Origin: Theodoxus fluviatilis
Lineage: Eukaryota; Mollusca; Gastropoda; Cycloneritida; Neritidae
DNA: 25,000 bases
Reading direction: 5' to 3'
NCBI GenBank assembly: GCA_034096865.1
Contig: JAWQFJ010028233.1
Location: 47,501 to 72,500, forward strand
In this document: positions 1 through 9,380 of the stretch, one piece after another
How the letters are laid out: each line of letters opens with the position of its first letter
How positions within the stretch are numbered: position 1 is the first letter of the stretch
Program-made: the position numbers and the translations under genes
Notes under the pieces: model-generated
Seen by the model: the letters and a program-made list of their open reading frames with translations, nothing else
Told to the model about the DNA's origin: nothing
Databases searched by the model: none

Positions 1-30
1 AGGTCCCTTGGATACAGTTGCTGCTGCAGG
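1..30 (-). CDS. EGF-like exon, 5' part only (runs off window)
   Basis: On the minus strand an acceptor (…gtgtttcag) at 31-39 is followed by 30 bases that read, after two leading bases, C-S-S-N-C-I-Q-G-T. This matches the opening C-x-x-N-C-x-x-G-T of the intact exon at 569-667. Joining the trailing C of that exon to the leading CC gives a proline codon and continues in frame (…CDQ-P-CSSNC…). The intron just upstream (31-80) resembles the intron upstream of the 569-667 exon, so the two exons look like duplicates. The rest lies before position 1. It is probably the next EGF-like repeat of the minus-strand multi-EGF gene; with only 30 bases the identification rests on phase and on its sister exon. 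Confidence 0.6.
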
Positions 31-568
31 CTGAAACACGACGTACATCAAACTTTTCAGCTCGAGTTTCAGTTTAGCCAGAAATTAGTATCTTAGTTAT
101 GTGAAAATAATATTATTAACGTGGCATGGTGAATGCAATCTAAGTGTTTATGCTCGTACACACTTGCCTGAGTTACTGTGAAAATTAAAGGAATTTGAAT
201 GTAATGGTGTTTATAACTAAATAAATCACCTGAATATATACAATTGCGCCAACATAAAATGGAAGAGGAACATGTACTGTTTAGACGGGCTACACTATGC
301 TGTTTAGATAAATGTAAAGGTAAATGATAAGATTATCTTTCCATATGGCGACGTTTCACTTATGGTTGGGTACTCAAACTGCGTATCTAATTGGCCTAAA
401 ACAATTTTCACGAGGCATTTCATTTATCGTCTTCTTCCCCCTGACTCTTGTATTATAGTGAACCTTGTAGTTGGAAAAGCTACATTTCTAATACAAAATG
501 GACAACAATCCATTTAATCGTGCAGAATCCAATTTCAGTAAGCATGACGACGAGGTCACTGTACATAC
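31..568 (-). other. intron between two EGF-like exons
   Basis: This is 538 bases between the donor gtatgt (563-568) of the upstream EGF exon and the acceptor at 31. It is AT-rich with no repeat or ORF I would defend. Bases 31-80 resemble bases 668-720, the intron upstream of the sister exon, including a shared ctgaaac-x-y-gacgt start and a second tttcagttta further in. This suggests the exon was duplicated together with adjoining intron. Confidence 0.5.
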
Positions 569-667
569 GTTGGTCGCACGTGGCTCCCCACCATCCACCC
601 TTGCATCCCCCGTCACAGGCTCCATTATTCTTGGCACAGGTCCCCTGTGCACAGTTGGCGTTGCATG
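569..667 (-). CDS. EGF-like domain exon (99 bp, phase 1-1)
   Basis: The minus strand reads acceptor …catgtttcag, then 2+96+1 bases, then donor gtatgt. The 32 whole codons begin CNANCAQGTC and end WWGATCDQ. Cysteines stand at codons 1, 5, 10, 17, 21 and 30, with the GWWG motif typical of EGF-like repeats in MEGF/scavenger-receptor-F-like proteins. Such repeats fold with three disulfides and serve as extracellular spacers or ligand-binding modules. The exon is symmetrical (phase 1-1), so it can be duplicated or skipped without a frame change. It joins in frame to the upstream exon 8593-8727 (split codon GCA, alanine) and to the downstream partial exon at 1-30. An 88-codon open frame over the same bases is out of phase with this exon and should be ignored. 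The specific gene cannot be named. Confidence 0.8.
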
Positions 668-1094
668 CTGAAACATGACGTGCATTCCAACTGTCGGCTC
701 AGATTTCAGTTTATCATTGAATATGTGGAATAGCTTATGTAGAAAACCAGACACTCATATACATATATTTGCATGTATATGCAATTTTGTGCACTCTGGT
801 ATTCGTAGCTACGCGTTAAGTTGCGCCCTACAATACGTGTTGGCATGCATGCTTGCATCGAGATCAAAACGCGAGAAATGAGAGAGCAAGACATTTAAAG
901 ACCCTCTGATAATTCCCCTCTTGCCCCTCCTCCCTTCCACTGAAATGTTGCCTCAAATTGGTCCTGAAAGAAACACCACGTTGTCTCTCAATACGTAAAG
1001 CTGGTGCTTAATTACAGGACACTGATGCCGCACACTCAGTGTCCAGCCACAACGCTCGGTCGAATCACATTTATTTCAGGCAACACAAGCGGCA
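668..1094. other. intronic sequence, no gene seen
   Basis: This is part of the long (about 7.9 kb) minus-strand intron between the exons at 8593-8727 and 569-667. It contains a short acata-rich stretch around 758-785 and nothing else recognisable. Confidence 0.4.
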
Positions 1095-1330
1095 TTATCC
1101 CTCCAGGTTTACTGGAGGTCCTACAGATTTTATTAGTCTGTCTGTCTGTCTGTCTGTCTGTCCCGTCTCCACGGCTTATATCTCAAAAACTACTGGACGG
1201 ATTTCCTTGAGATTTTGCACACTAACTGGAAGTTAGGTCCGATTGAATGTATCAAATTTTCAGAATCGAGGCTTGAAGAGAAAGTGGTTTTCTAAGGTCG
1301 TATTCTCGAAATTACCGGTCGAAAAATTAT
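1095..1330 (+). repeat. dispersed modular repeat, copy A
   Basis: It starts with tatccctccaggtttactgg, whose CCTCCAG…CTGGAGG arms form a 7-bp hairpin. A short (tctg)n run follows, then a conserved body with the phrases ctcaaaaactactggacgga, ttttgcacactaactggaag and cagaatcgaggcttgaagag. The same order of blocks returns at 4529, 13676, 14795 and 15357, always on the plus strand. No TIRs, poly(A) or target-site duplication were identified, so the class is unknown. Open frames within it are by-products. Confidence 0.85.
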
Positions 1331-1360
1331 TGAAATGACATTTGACGGCAAAGCCAAATT

Positions 1361-1490
1361 TGACGTCATTAATAGCATGACGTCATTTGCATGTACGATC
1401 TGAAATGCAGTCCCACTTAGAAGCTTTCTGTCTCAACATTTCAATTGACGTAACAGCAGAAATTATGGGTATCTTTTTAGATTGACGTCA
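1361..1490. promoter_or_regulatory. cluster of three CRE-type palindromes
   Basis: The perfect palindrome TGACGTCA occurs at 1361-1368, 1378-1385 and 1483-1490, with a near match TGACGTAA at 1446-1453. The middle copy overlaps an octamer ATTTGCAT at 1385-1392. TGACGTCA is the CREB/ATF site and ATTTGCAT the POU-factor site. Whether anything binds here is unknown. It sits just after a dispersed repeat, deep in an intron, and could be part of repeat-derived sequence. Confidence 0.3.
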
Positions 1491-1628
1491 TTTAGAGTTT
1501 CGGGGAACCCATGCGAGAATGAATAATTTCCAGAACGTTGGTGAAGGAGACAGAAGGATTTTTTACGATGCAGGTCGTTTCGTTTCGAAAATGTAACCCT
1601 TGAACAGCATTAATTTATCAAATCTGGG

Positions 1629-2361
1629 TACTACTATTGACCGCAATACCCCGCAATACCCACAAATATACCGCAATACCACCAAATATGCAACTCGTAC
1701 TTGCGTCAAATCGCCGTAGTTTGATGTTTACTTAGCCCGCTGAACGCTGCCAAGACTGATCTAATGCGATCGCCGTAGTTTGACTGTTTCCGAGAGTTAC
1801 GTCCCTTCGTGATGCGGTCGCTTCTGTGTATCGGTCCGAAAGTTTAGTTGAATTTGTATGGTTTTTGGCGACCCATGTGTCTCAAAATTGAGTAGAAGTA
1901 TTTTGAGCGTATTAGGATATCGAAACATCGCATCAGTTTCAATGTTGTTTTCTGGCCAAACATAGTATACTATGATCATTGAATGACCACCTATCAGATC
2001 TAAACTCGTTGTCTTCATTTGCCTGTCGGATAAGTCTTGGCAGTTTAAACACTAGAGCAGTCATCAGTTTATTGTCAATTTGAGAGACTCACTGGCTCAT
2101 AAAATAGGTAGCTAGAGCATAATCGCTCCAAGCATTGATTTCGCCTGCCAGCCAACCAAAACAAGGGACGCAACTCTAAATCTCGTCTTGCTTAAAATCG
2201 CGGAGTGACGCTTCTTTATGTCTATGTAACGTATGTTCTTTGGACGAAGCAAACATCAAACTACGGCGATTTGACGCAAGTACGAGTTGCATATTTGGTG
2301 GTATTGCGGTATATTTGTGGGTATTGCGGGGTATTGCGGGGTATTGCGGTCAATAGTAGTA
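1629..2361. mobile_element. MITE with ~100-bp terminal inverted repeats, TA-flanked
   Basis: Bases 1631-1729 and 2251-2359 are near-perfect inverted repeats. The outer end reads CTACTATTGACCGC; the right arm has one extra 10-bp ccccgcaata unit, giving 109 versus 99 bases. Both arms contain short tandem copies of a ~10-bp cgcaatacc unit. Each end is flanked by TA (1629-1630, 2360-2361), as expected of a Tc1/mariner-type target duplication. The inside (about 520 bp) has no transposase. An extra internal direct copy of cgccgtagtttga lies near 1770. This is a non-autonomous DNA element; superfamily is inferred only from the TA. Confidence 0.85.
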
Positions 2362-2398
2362 CCGTCAAAGATGTATGTTGAATGCATCAATAGTTCTC

Positions 2399-2479
2399 TC
2401 GAGAGGTTGCGGGTTCGAACCCGATCTTTTTTTGTTGTTGTGCCAAAACCTGGAGGTTCAGCGCCAGCGGTTTTTATTT
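2399..2479 (+). repeat. T-arm-like repeat module, copy Y1
   Basis: It starts ctcgagaggttgcgggttcg and carries the 14-bp palindrome CGGGTTCGAACCCG, which fits the RNA polymerase III B-box (GGTTCRANNCC). A T-rich run follows, then a second block from gccaaaacctggaggttc to the end. In that block AAAACCTGG can pair with CCAGCGGTTTT around a bulge. The same two blocks recur near 6017-6196 and 15239-15356. No A-box is seen upstream, so this is more likely a SINE-tail or other repeat fragment than an active tRNA-like gene. Confidence 0.7.
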
Positions 2480-4528
2480 GTGCTGTACTTGATGATACAC
2501 GTAAGCAAGTGTCCGTCAGTACTGTAAATCGGGTTCGCATGCAAAACAATCATTTCAAAACTCACAACACACACAAAGAATCCGTAAACAAACGGCAAGA
2601 TTAATTTCTCAAGGCTCTATGTTAAGTATATCAAACGTTCATTTAACTCACTACATTATTCTGAGCAAAGTATAGGTTACTGAGTTATTCGGTACACTGG
2701 CACCTGTTGCAACTCAGTCATGCTGAACAACAGCAAACACTTTTCGAGGCTCCTTTGAAAGGTAGTCAACCACGACAAATAATCACGGCTCAAAATATAT
2801 GTTCAATTTAAGGCTTGACATAAAAATACCGCGCGGGAGTCTTTATATATATGTCACGTAACCTAACGTTGTGTCTCAAAACACCCTCTCAGCTTCTTTA
2901 AACAAGAGTAATTAACTTGTTCACGTGACTTTAGCACAAACCTTTGCTACTTCTTTGAGCAGGAGTCGTCCAGAAAAGACAATCAAGTCTAGGTCACTAG
3001 TGTACCAGCGTGTGTTGATGGCCCGAACTACTCAGTAAACAACGTTTCGATCTAAATAAGGTAGCGAATTAAACCAGCTAATGAAGCTGTGTGCATAGAG
3101 CTGTGATGCATTAATAATGTTGTTTGGTTATGCTTCCTGTGTATATATGTCATTAATTCTTTAAATGAGCGGTTTGCATGCAAACCGGAGGAAAAACATG
3201 GCGGAGCAGGGGGCGTGCCAGAACCAGTCTCGGCCAGAATTAAAACGGCTGCGTGCGGGACCAGACATGGATGTCGCGTGATCATAGTTTGTGTCTGACA
3301 CAGCATGTACGGCATTATCGTCCCCTAATTAAGCACCGGGTGAAAGTGTGTCATGTCAGGTACATTCACTTCTGTCTGGAACTTGGGATTTTATTTTGCC
3401 CCAGAAGCTGGTTGCTTTCAGAGTCTCGACCCACAGCAGTCTATCGTGCGGTGATTACCTCTGGTAGAAGTACTGTTGATTGCTAACTAGCTCAGCTTTG
3501 TTGTGGCTTTTGATTGTTGCAGATCTTCATCTGTGAGGCATGCAGTCAGTCTGTACAGTTATGGGAGGCGTTCAATTTCTACAGTGGCCGGCGTCGGCTG
3601 AGTTACGGAGTACATTCTAACCACACCTGACATGGCCACTGTCCACATCACTAATTCCTTCAACAAGGCGATACTTGCATCGTGTGCATCCTTCCTCTTC
3701 TGCCCTCATTCTTCTTTTTTCTCTTGCAGGACTGTTGAGTCTGCACTTGATTCACCATGATAAGGGATCAAAACATGGTATCATTCACTCCATGCTCCTC
3801 TTCGAAGACAATATGCCCTCTGAATTATCGATACTGATTCGACTGCACGATAGTCGTAAGGGTCGATACTAAACAAGGAAATGGATCGGATGACTACGCT
3901 CATTGTTCCTGGCCATTCAACGAAATGATAATTTTTACTTGACAGAAATGACAATACTTTGCAAACGAAAAACTCACACCATCGCTATTTATTCCTGAAT
4001 AATTCCACGAGCACAATGCTTTTCGCTTATTTTGCGTATACTCTGCTGTGCACTTAACGTCTTGATAATTTCGGAGAAGGACGCTTCGTCTGACCACATG
4101 AATATGTCCATGTCTGAGATGGTGAAATCGCTTTAAAAATAGTTTTAACTTTCAGTGTGGCAATTTGGCTGTCAGAGGTTGGGTAATAACAAACTATCCA
4201 ACGCCGCATAAAATCTAGTTACTGGTTTGCCGACTATAACTTTAGAAGATAACCAACGATGAAACTGATATGGGTAGACGCAACATGCACATTTGACTAC
4301 TCTCTGCGCACTTGTTCTTGTCTGAGACTACGACATGTCTGTACGACAATCAAGTTTCATGGAGGCATAACAGAGTTGCGTCCCCTTCGAGTGAATCTTT
4401 CTTCAGGTCGCTTTTTACTCTAACAGTCAGGCAAGGTAGGAACGTCGCTCTGTTTATTTGTAAGACAGCAATAGTGTACCTCTCCTCAGATGTAGTGGAG
4501 TGTGATTTGAGTAGCCGGTTGTAGCTTT
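2480..4528. other. intronic or intergenic stretch, nothing recognised
   Basis: About 2 kb without a repeat, RNA or exon I can support. Short open frames on both strands show no cysteine-rich or other domain pattern and look random. If the gene model holds, this is interior to the long minus-strand intron. Confidence 0.4.
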
Positions 4529-5040
4529 TATCCCTCCAGGTTTACTGGAGGTCCTACAGACTTTTTCTGTGTGTGTGTGTGTCTGTCTGTCTGTCTGTCC
4601 CGACTCGACGGCTGAGTTCTCACAAAGTACCGGACGGATTTCCTTGACATTTTGCACACTAACTGGACGTTAGGTCCGATTGCATGTGTCAAATTTTCTG
4701 AATCGAGACTTGAAGAGAAAGTGTTTTTTTAAGGTCGTACACTCGAAAGCGCCTCCCCAAATAGTCGGTTGAAGGAATGGCGAAATTGCAAAATGTGTGA
4801 CCATCAATACCGTGACGTATGTTATTGTGTGTGTATGTCTCTCTGTCGATTCTCAACGGCTGATTTCTCAAAAACTACTGGACGGATTTCCTTGGCATTT
4901 TGCACACTGACTGGAAGTTAGGTCCGATTGAATGTATCAAATTTTCAGAATCGAGGCTTGAAAAGAAAGTGATTTATTTAGGTCGTAAACTCGAAAACCC
5001 CACCCCTCAAAATCGATTGATGGAATGGCGACCCACTCCA
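4529..5040 (+). repeat. dispersed modular repeat, copies B and C (dimer)
   Basis: Copy B (4529-about 4812) has the hairpin module, tgtg/tctg run and full body. Copy C (about 4813-5040) lacks the hairpin but repeats the body from ctgatttctcaaaaactact onward. The left and right monomers differ in the same way as the pair at 15357-15880: the right one ends in …aggtcgtaaactcgaaaacc. This indicates an inherited dimer and not two insertions. The 119-codon open frame at 4900-5259 is repeat-derived. Confidence 0.8.
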
Positions 5041-5363
5041 CAGCCACGCCCCTTTCTCGCTCTATCTCGCGTGGTAACAGATGCATGGCAAAATGGCTTC
5101 CACATGAACGCAGATTCGTTGCGTTGTATTCCGGACAGCATTTGTGTCTCATTTTTGCCAGACAGTGAGAATATTTCTCAGACTGTGATAGACAGGGGTA
5201 TGAATAAATACTTCTCATGTTATTTAGACGAAATTAAGATCTATGAGCAAGAGGATTAAACGGTGGAGGTGACAGCTCGGTGCTTCAGATCAATGCGAAA
5301 AAATGAAGCACCACATCCACTTTCTTTCCATCTTGACGCTGCTAAGCAGAAGATCAACCATCC
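5041..5363. other. unassigned sequence between repeats
   Basis: It continues from repeat copy C without a clear boundary and contains a fortuitous open frame. No domain or repeat beyond the flanks was recognised. Confidence 0.3.
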
Positions 5364-5973
5364 TCATTGCTCGTGCAAGGCTGGGTAAGTGTTTTTTTAA
5401 AATCATTTATCTGTTACGTGTTTGATGGAGTAACCGAAGCTCGCATTCCAAAATTGTAGAACCTACTCTTGAAGTGTTGTGTGTGGAGCCAAAAAGCTTG
5501 CGCAACTGTCCTTCGCACTGACTGTCCTATGCACGGACTGTCCTTTGCATTAACTGTCATTCACACTGACTGTTCTATGCACTGACTGTCCGATGCACTG
5601 ACTGTCCTATGCACTTTCACACTGACCAGTGCACAGAATGACCGGTGCGTGTCCGAAGCACTGGTGAGCGCGACAAAAACTTGGAGCGGACTGCTAGATC
5701 TTTACCCACTGTAGAAAGCGCACTTCCCTTCCTCTCCTTCGTGACAATCTCCTTGTCAGTGCATAGAACAGTCAGTGTGAAGGACAGTTAATGCAAAGGA
5801 CGGTCAGTGCAAAGGACAGTCCGTGCATAGGACAGTCAGTGCAAAGGACAGTTGCGCAAGCTTTTTGGATCCACACACAACACTTCAACAGTAGCTTAGG
5901 TTACTCCATCAAACACGTAACAGATAAATGATTTAAAAAAAAACCCACTTACCCAGCCTTGCACGAGCAATGA
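5364..5973. mobile_element. 610-bp foldback element
   Basis: The left arm (5364-5586) and right arm (5755-5973) are inverted copies, both starting TCATTGCTCGTGCAAGGCTG at the outer end. Towards the centre each arm is built from tandem ~16-18-bp variants of actgtcctatgcactg. The arms differ by small indels: the left has about 18 extra bases near 5440-5460, and the right has one extra inner tandem unit. The ~170-bp centre (5587-5754) has no ORF. No convincing target-site duplication was found. It is a non-autonomous foldback/MITE-like element that would extrude a long hairpin. Confidence 0.85.
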
Positions 5974-6016
5974 GCAATGCATGACCAGGTTCGATTCTGC
6001 GCTGAAACTTTTTTTC

Positions 6017-6197
6017 CTCTCTTTTTTCGAGAGGTTGTGGGTTCGAACCCAACCTGGTTTTTTGTGTTTTTGTGTGTGTGTGTGTTTTTCCCCCCTCTTT
6101 TCTCGAGAGGTTGCGGGTTCGAACCCGATCTTAAAAAAAAATATATATATATATATATGCCAAAACCTGGAGGTTCAGCGCCAGCGGTTTTTATTGC
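6017..6197 (+). repeat. T-arm-like repeat module, copy Y2 (duplicated head)
   Basis: Two copies of cgagaggttgtgggttcgaa / cgagaggttgcgggttcgaa (near 6028 and 6103) each carry the GGTTCGAACCC box followed by a T- or A-rich run. A short (at)n tract (6140-6157) and the gccaaaacctggaggttc block up to …ggtttttatt then follow. The head duplication is also seen at 15239-15330. Confidence 0.75.
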
Positions 6198-6340
6198 TAA
6201 TGTACTTCTCCTCTGACCTCTAGGCCAAACACATTTACTTGTATAATTCCAGTCATATACAAATAATTTGCGTTTGCATATATTACTGCTACTCTGCAGT
6301 ACAAGGGACATATCGAACATATCTCCGTCTTACTTGGCCC

Positions 6341-6875
6341 ACCCGCTTCTCCACGCTACAGTGGCACCCGCTTCTCCACGCTACAGTGGCACCCGCTTCT
6401 CCACGCTACAGTGACACCCGCTTCTCCACGCTACAGTGGCACACGCTTCTCCACGCTACAGTGGCACCCGCTTCTCCACGCTACAGTGACACCCGCTTCT
6501 CCACGCTACAGTGGCACCCGCTTCTCCACGCTTCAGTGGCACCCGCTTCTCCACGCTACAGTGGCACCCGCTTCTCCACGCTACAGTGGCATCCGCTTCT
6601 CCACGCTGCAGTGGCACCCGCTTCTCCACGCTACAGTGGCACCCGCTTCTCCACGCTACAGTGGCACACGCTTCTCCACGCTACAGTGGCACACGCTTCT
6701 CCACGCTACAGTGGCACCCGCTTCTCCACGCTACAGTGGCACACGCTTCTCCACGCTACAGTGGCACCCGCTTCTCCACGCTACAGTGGCACCCGCTTCT
6801 CCACGCTACAGTGGCACCCGCTTCTCCACGCTACAGTGGCACCCGCTTCTCCACGCTACAGTGGCACCCGCTTCT
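6341..6875 (+). repeat. 25-bp minisatellite, about 21.4 copies
   Basis: The unit acccgcttctccacgctaca plus gtggc repeats with an exact 25-base period and only substitutions (acccg/acacg/atccg, gtggc/gtgac, ctaca/cttca/ctgca). No indels are seen. CCAC and GTGG inside each unit can form a 4-bp hairpin. Because 25 is not a multiple of 3, the array cycles through all three frames and gives three overlapping open frames of 140-246 codons with a 25-residue period. These look like artefacts of the repeat, since three overlapping frames are equally open. Confidence 0.97.
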
Positions 6876-6990
6876 CAGCCATTTGTGGAATACTGAAACG
6901 TGGACTGCGGCCTCCTTTCACTTTAATAGTTGAAAAGGTGGATGTTGATTTCTCTAGAAAGGACCATGTGTTCACGTGAATTGATAAGCA

Positions 6991-6991
6991 A

Positions 6992-7030
<39 letters not shown>
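6991..7030. repeat. (TA)n microsatellite
   Basis: About 38 bases of alternating TA immediately before the TG-rich tract. Confidence 0.95.
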
Positions 7031-7031
<1 letters not shown>

Positions 7032-7034
7032 GCA

Positions 7035-7111
7035 TGTGTGTTTGCTTGCGTCCGTGAGCGTGCATGTGCGTGCGTGCGTGTGTGTGTGTGTGCGTGCGTG
7101 TGCATATGTGT

Positions 7112-7152
<41 letters not shown>

Positions 7153-7312
7153 GGCATGCATATGTGTGTGCGCAGGCGTGCATATGTGTGTGTACTAGAG
7201 AGCGCTAGCGTGTGTGCGCGTGCGTGTGTGCGTACGTGTGTGCCTGCGTGCGTGCCTGTGCTTGCTTGCGTGCGTGCGTGCGTGCATGCGTGTATGTGTG
7301 TGCGTGCGTGTG
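7035..7312. repeat. TG/CG-rich microsatellite, interrupted
   Basis: About 280 bases dominated by tg and tgcg steps, with a pure (tg)n core near 7113-7150. Alternating purine-pyrimidine sequence like this can adopt Z-DNA. Cysteine/valine-rich open frames over it are by-products. Confidence 0.95.
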
Positions 7313-7452
7313 TATTTATTTGTATCTGCGCCTGCCTCGTGAGACAGTGTCAAACTATATATTTGTTGAAAACGTTTTTAACGTTTCACTACATTTTATC
7401 ACCACTTCGGTCCGTTTTGAGATCTGACTGATCCTAAAGTTGTTTCTGTTTG

Positions 7453-7551
7453 ATGATGAACACCTCTCTACAATGGGACTGATGATCAGTTGATTACAGG
7501 CTGTCGAATGCACGATCTTTTCTGGGCACAACTGACAATTACTGCTGCATT
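7453..7551 (-). pseudogene. decayed EGF-like exon
   Basis: A good acceptor (…cacgtttcag) precedes AA, then codons C-S-S-N-C-Q-L-C, nearly the same opening as the exon at 1-30. Later A-C-N-Q and E-R-C-S echo the ends of a normal repeat at about the right distance (99 bases). The middle has lost the G-x-x-C and C-x-x-G-W-W-G cysteine spacing, and no GT donor is found at the expected end. The intron bases beside the acceptor also match those of the two good exons (ctgaaac-xx-gacgta). It reads as a duplicated EGF exon that has degenerated. It lies between the exons at 8593 and 667, where one would be expected. If spliced by use of a cryptic donor it would probably not fold as EGF. Confidence 0.55.
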
Positions 7552-8592
7552 CTGAAACGTGACGTAAATTCCGCATGTCACGTCGAATTAGAGTTAATGG
7601 TTAAGAGCGAGTGGAACTCTCAATTTTGAGCACATTCGTGGTTGAATAAGTTAATGATGATGTTCAGGTACCATTGACAATGATCCTGTCAGTGGAAGGA
7701 AGAAACAGCAATCAGACGTATAATATGAGGCTTAATGAGACACACTGCAGTTCTCTCATTGTTCAACATTAGACCTTCTTGCCGAGTGTAATGATCTAGC
7801 TTTCCATATGTTACTCCATCATCACATCTACTGATGTCGGTGTGACCATGTCTACCGAGGTTTTATTCCTGTTACTATTTACTTCACACTGTTTCTGTCA
7901 AGGCTGCATTGCAGACTGTCTGTCTTTAGAATCTCAAGCCACCTAAGAACCAGTCTGAGTCTCCACAGTGCCACTCTAACGGTAGCGTCACACTTCACTG
8001 CGTGTCCGCTATTATGTTGAAGCTCTCATTGTCGTCGTTGTTGATATCATCGTCGTTATTGTTGCTGTCAATGATGGTGATGAAGGTGATGAGAATGATG
8101 TATTTTAAAAGGGGATATCAAACTGCTTGTTGGTGCAGAAATGTGTCATCCTGCGACGCGTACTAAATTGCATCCTGCCCTTTGTTGTCTTTGACTCATG
8201 TAGCATTTCTGCAGAAACGTTCATGCTCATTTGGATGGTGAAAACCGTTTTAGGAGTAGATTATGTGATGCAATTGTTTGCGCAGTACTTTCAAAATCAC
8301 TATTTTCGGGGGAAAACAACGTTAAAGCTAGGTCAACCTTGGACGTTCTGGTCTCCTTGTTGTATTGACGTACCTATTTAATTAGAACTTAACTTAGACC
8401 AATTTGATAAGCTGCATATTGACCTGCAATTTCAGATTCTGTTCAGTTATGACTACAGATCAGTTCTCTACAAAAATATCGAAATCGACAACCTATCCAC
8501 CAAAATACGTTGTAGCTCGATTTTGTCTAAGGTGCATTGAGGCACTCTTTGTGGTGAAGAGTCAGATATGTGTTTGTGTTGGAAGAACTCAC
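7552..8592 (-). other. intron sequence, nothing further recognised
   Basis: Intronic between the EGF exon at 8593-8727 and the decayed exon. Bases 8020-8100 form a degenerate trinucleotide tract (gtcgtt/gatgat-like). No other repeat or exon is evident. Confidence 0.4.
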
Positions 8593-8727
8593 CTGCGTCA
8601 CACTTGGTCCCAGTCCATCCCGGGTCACATCCGCCAGGACAGGCTCCGTGTGTCTTGTCACAGACAGCTCCATTCAGGCAATGGCCGCAAGGAGTGCACG
8701 TAGACCCGTATGTGTTGGCAGGGCATT
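8593..8727 (-). CDS. EGF-like domain exon (135 bp, phase 1-1)
   Basis: The minus strand shows acceptor …tttatctccag, 2+132+1 bases and donor gtgagt. The codons read C-P-A-N-T-Y-G-S-T-C, then C-G-H-C, G-A-V-C, G-A-C-P-G-G-C and D-P-G-W-T-G-T-K-C-D-A. The C-P-x-x-x-Y-G-x-x-C opening and G-W-T-G-x-x-C end are hallmarks of MEGF/SCARF-type EGF-like repeats (laminin-like spacing). Joined to the upstream exon (9836-10012) the split codon is GAA, giving …VQVW-E-CPANTYG…. This is a typical lectin-domain-to-EGF junction in molluscan lectin-EGF proteins as I know them. The open frame around it (8468-8779) includes intron at both ends. It probably forms the first EGF repeat after the lectin domain. Confidence 0.85.
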
Positions 8728-8819
8728 CTGGAGATAAAGACAGAATCGCTTCTTGTTGAATTATATCACTCAAAGCCAACTGAAAACATAATAAAGGGAA
8801 AATCTTCCATTTAAAAAAA

Positions 8820-9168
8820 ACATATGTAATGGTAATATATTGCGACTTTTGAACTCATTGATGAATGCTCACCCTGCAGGTATTGGCCCCCTGGTCATCG
8901 GGCTACCTCTCTGTATCACTCCAACACCATCTCAACTCCCTAGGGAGCATGCAACCAGGCCGCGGATGAACGCGTCAAAGTTATATCTCAAAATCGTCCA
9001 ACTCAGCCCTCACAGGTACCCGTTTTACTCCTGGGTGGGGAGAAGCAGTGTAAGTAAGTAAGTGCTCAAGGATACAGTTGGAGAATTCGCGCAGCTTCGA
9101 AACCGCACCCGCTGGCCGCAAGCGACTGCAGGTCAAGCGCGCTAACCCCTCGGCCACGGAGCCCCACA
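8820..9168 (-). mobile_element. tRNA-derived SINE
   Basis: From 9168 downward the minus strand reads a tRNA-like head: gctccgTGGCCGAGGGGTTA fits an A-box, and ggtttcgaagc about 45 bases on is a weakened B-box. After the head comes the block ccttgagcacttacttac, then acccaggagtaaaacgggta and cctg, phrases found in several metazoan SINE bodies. The tail near 8820-8880 is not well defined, and no target-site duplication was established. It sits in the intron between the lectin exon and the first EGF exon, in the same orientation as the gene. Confidence 0.7.
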
Positions 9169-9380
9169 TGTATACATAAGAACACTACTGTTGCACCGCT
9201 GGGTTTCCACAACAAAACAACAACAAAAACAAACACGACCAATATATGTTGTCACATTGTTCACACACCATTTATACCAATGCGCACTGCTCTGAACCTG
9301 GACTGGTTGGGGATATGAACATTCCCGCGCATCTGACATGATCCGTCAACGGCGAATCACAAGGAAAACTGCGGTTTGAT

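Noticed and set aside
488..754. 88-codon minus-strand open frame
   Set aside because: It overlaps the EGF exon at 569-667 but in the wrong phase; the cysteine pattern appears only in the spliced frame.
4900..5259. 119-codon open frame
   Set aside because: Most of it lies in modular repeat copy C, whose body repeats elsewhere with stops and frame changes.
6028..6062. tRNA gene suggested by the GGTTCGAACCC box
   Set aside because: Only a T-arm-like palindrome is present; no acceptor, D or anticodon stem is found upstream, and the same block is repeated several times as part of a dispersed repeat.
6239..6979. 246-codon open frame as a repetitive protein
   Set aside because: It is a 25-bp minisatellite whose three plus frames are all open; there is no non-repeat coding sequence or conserved start.
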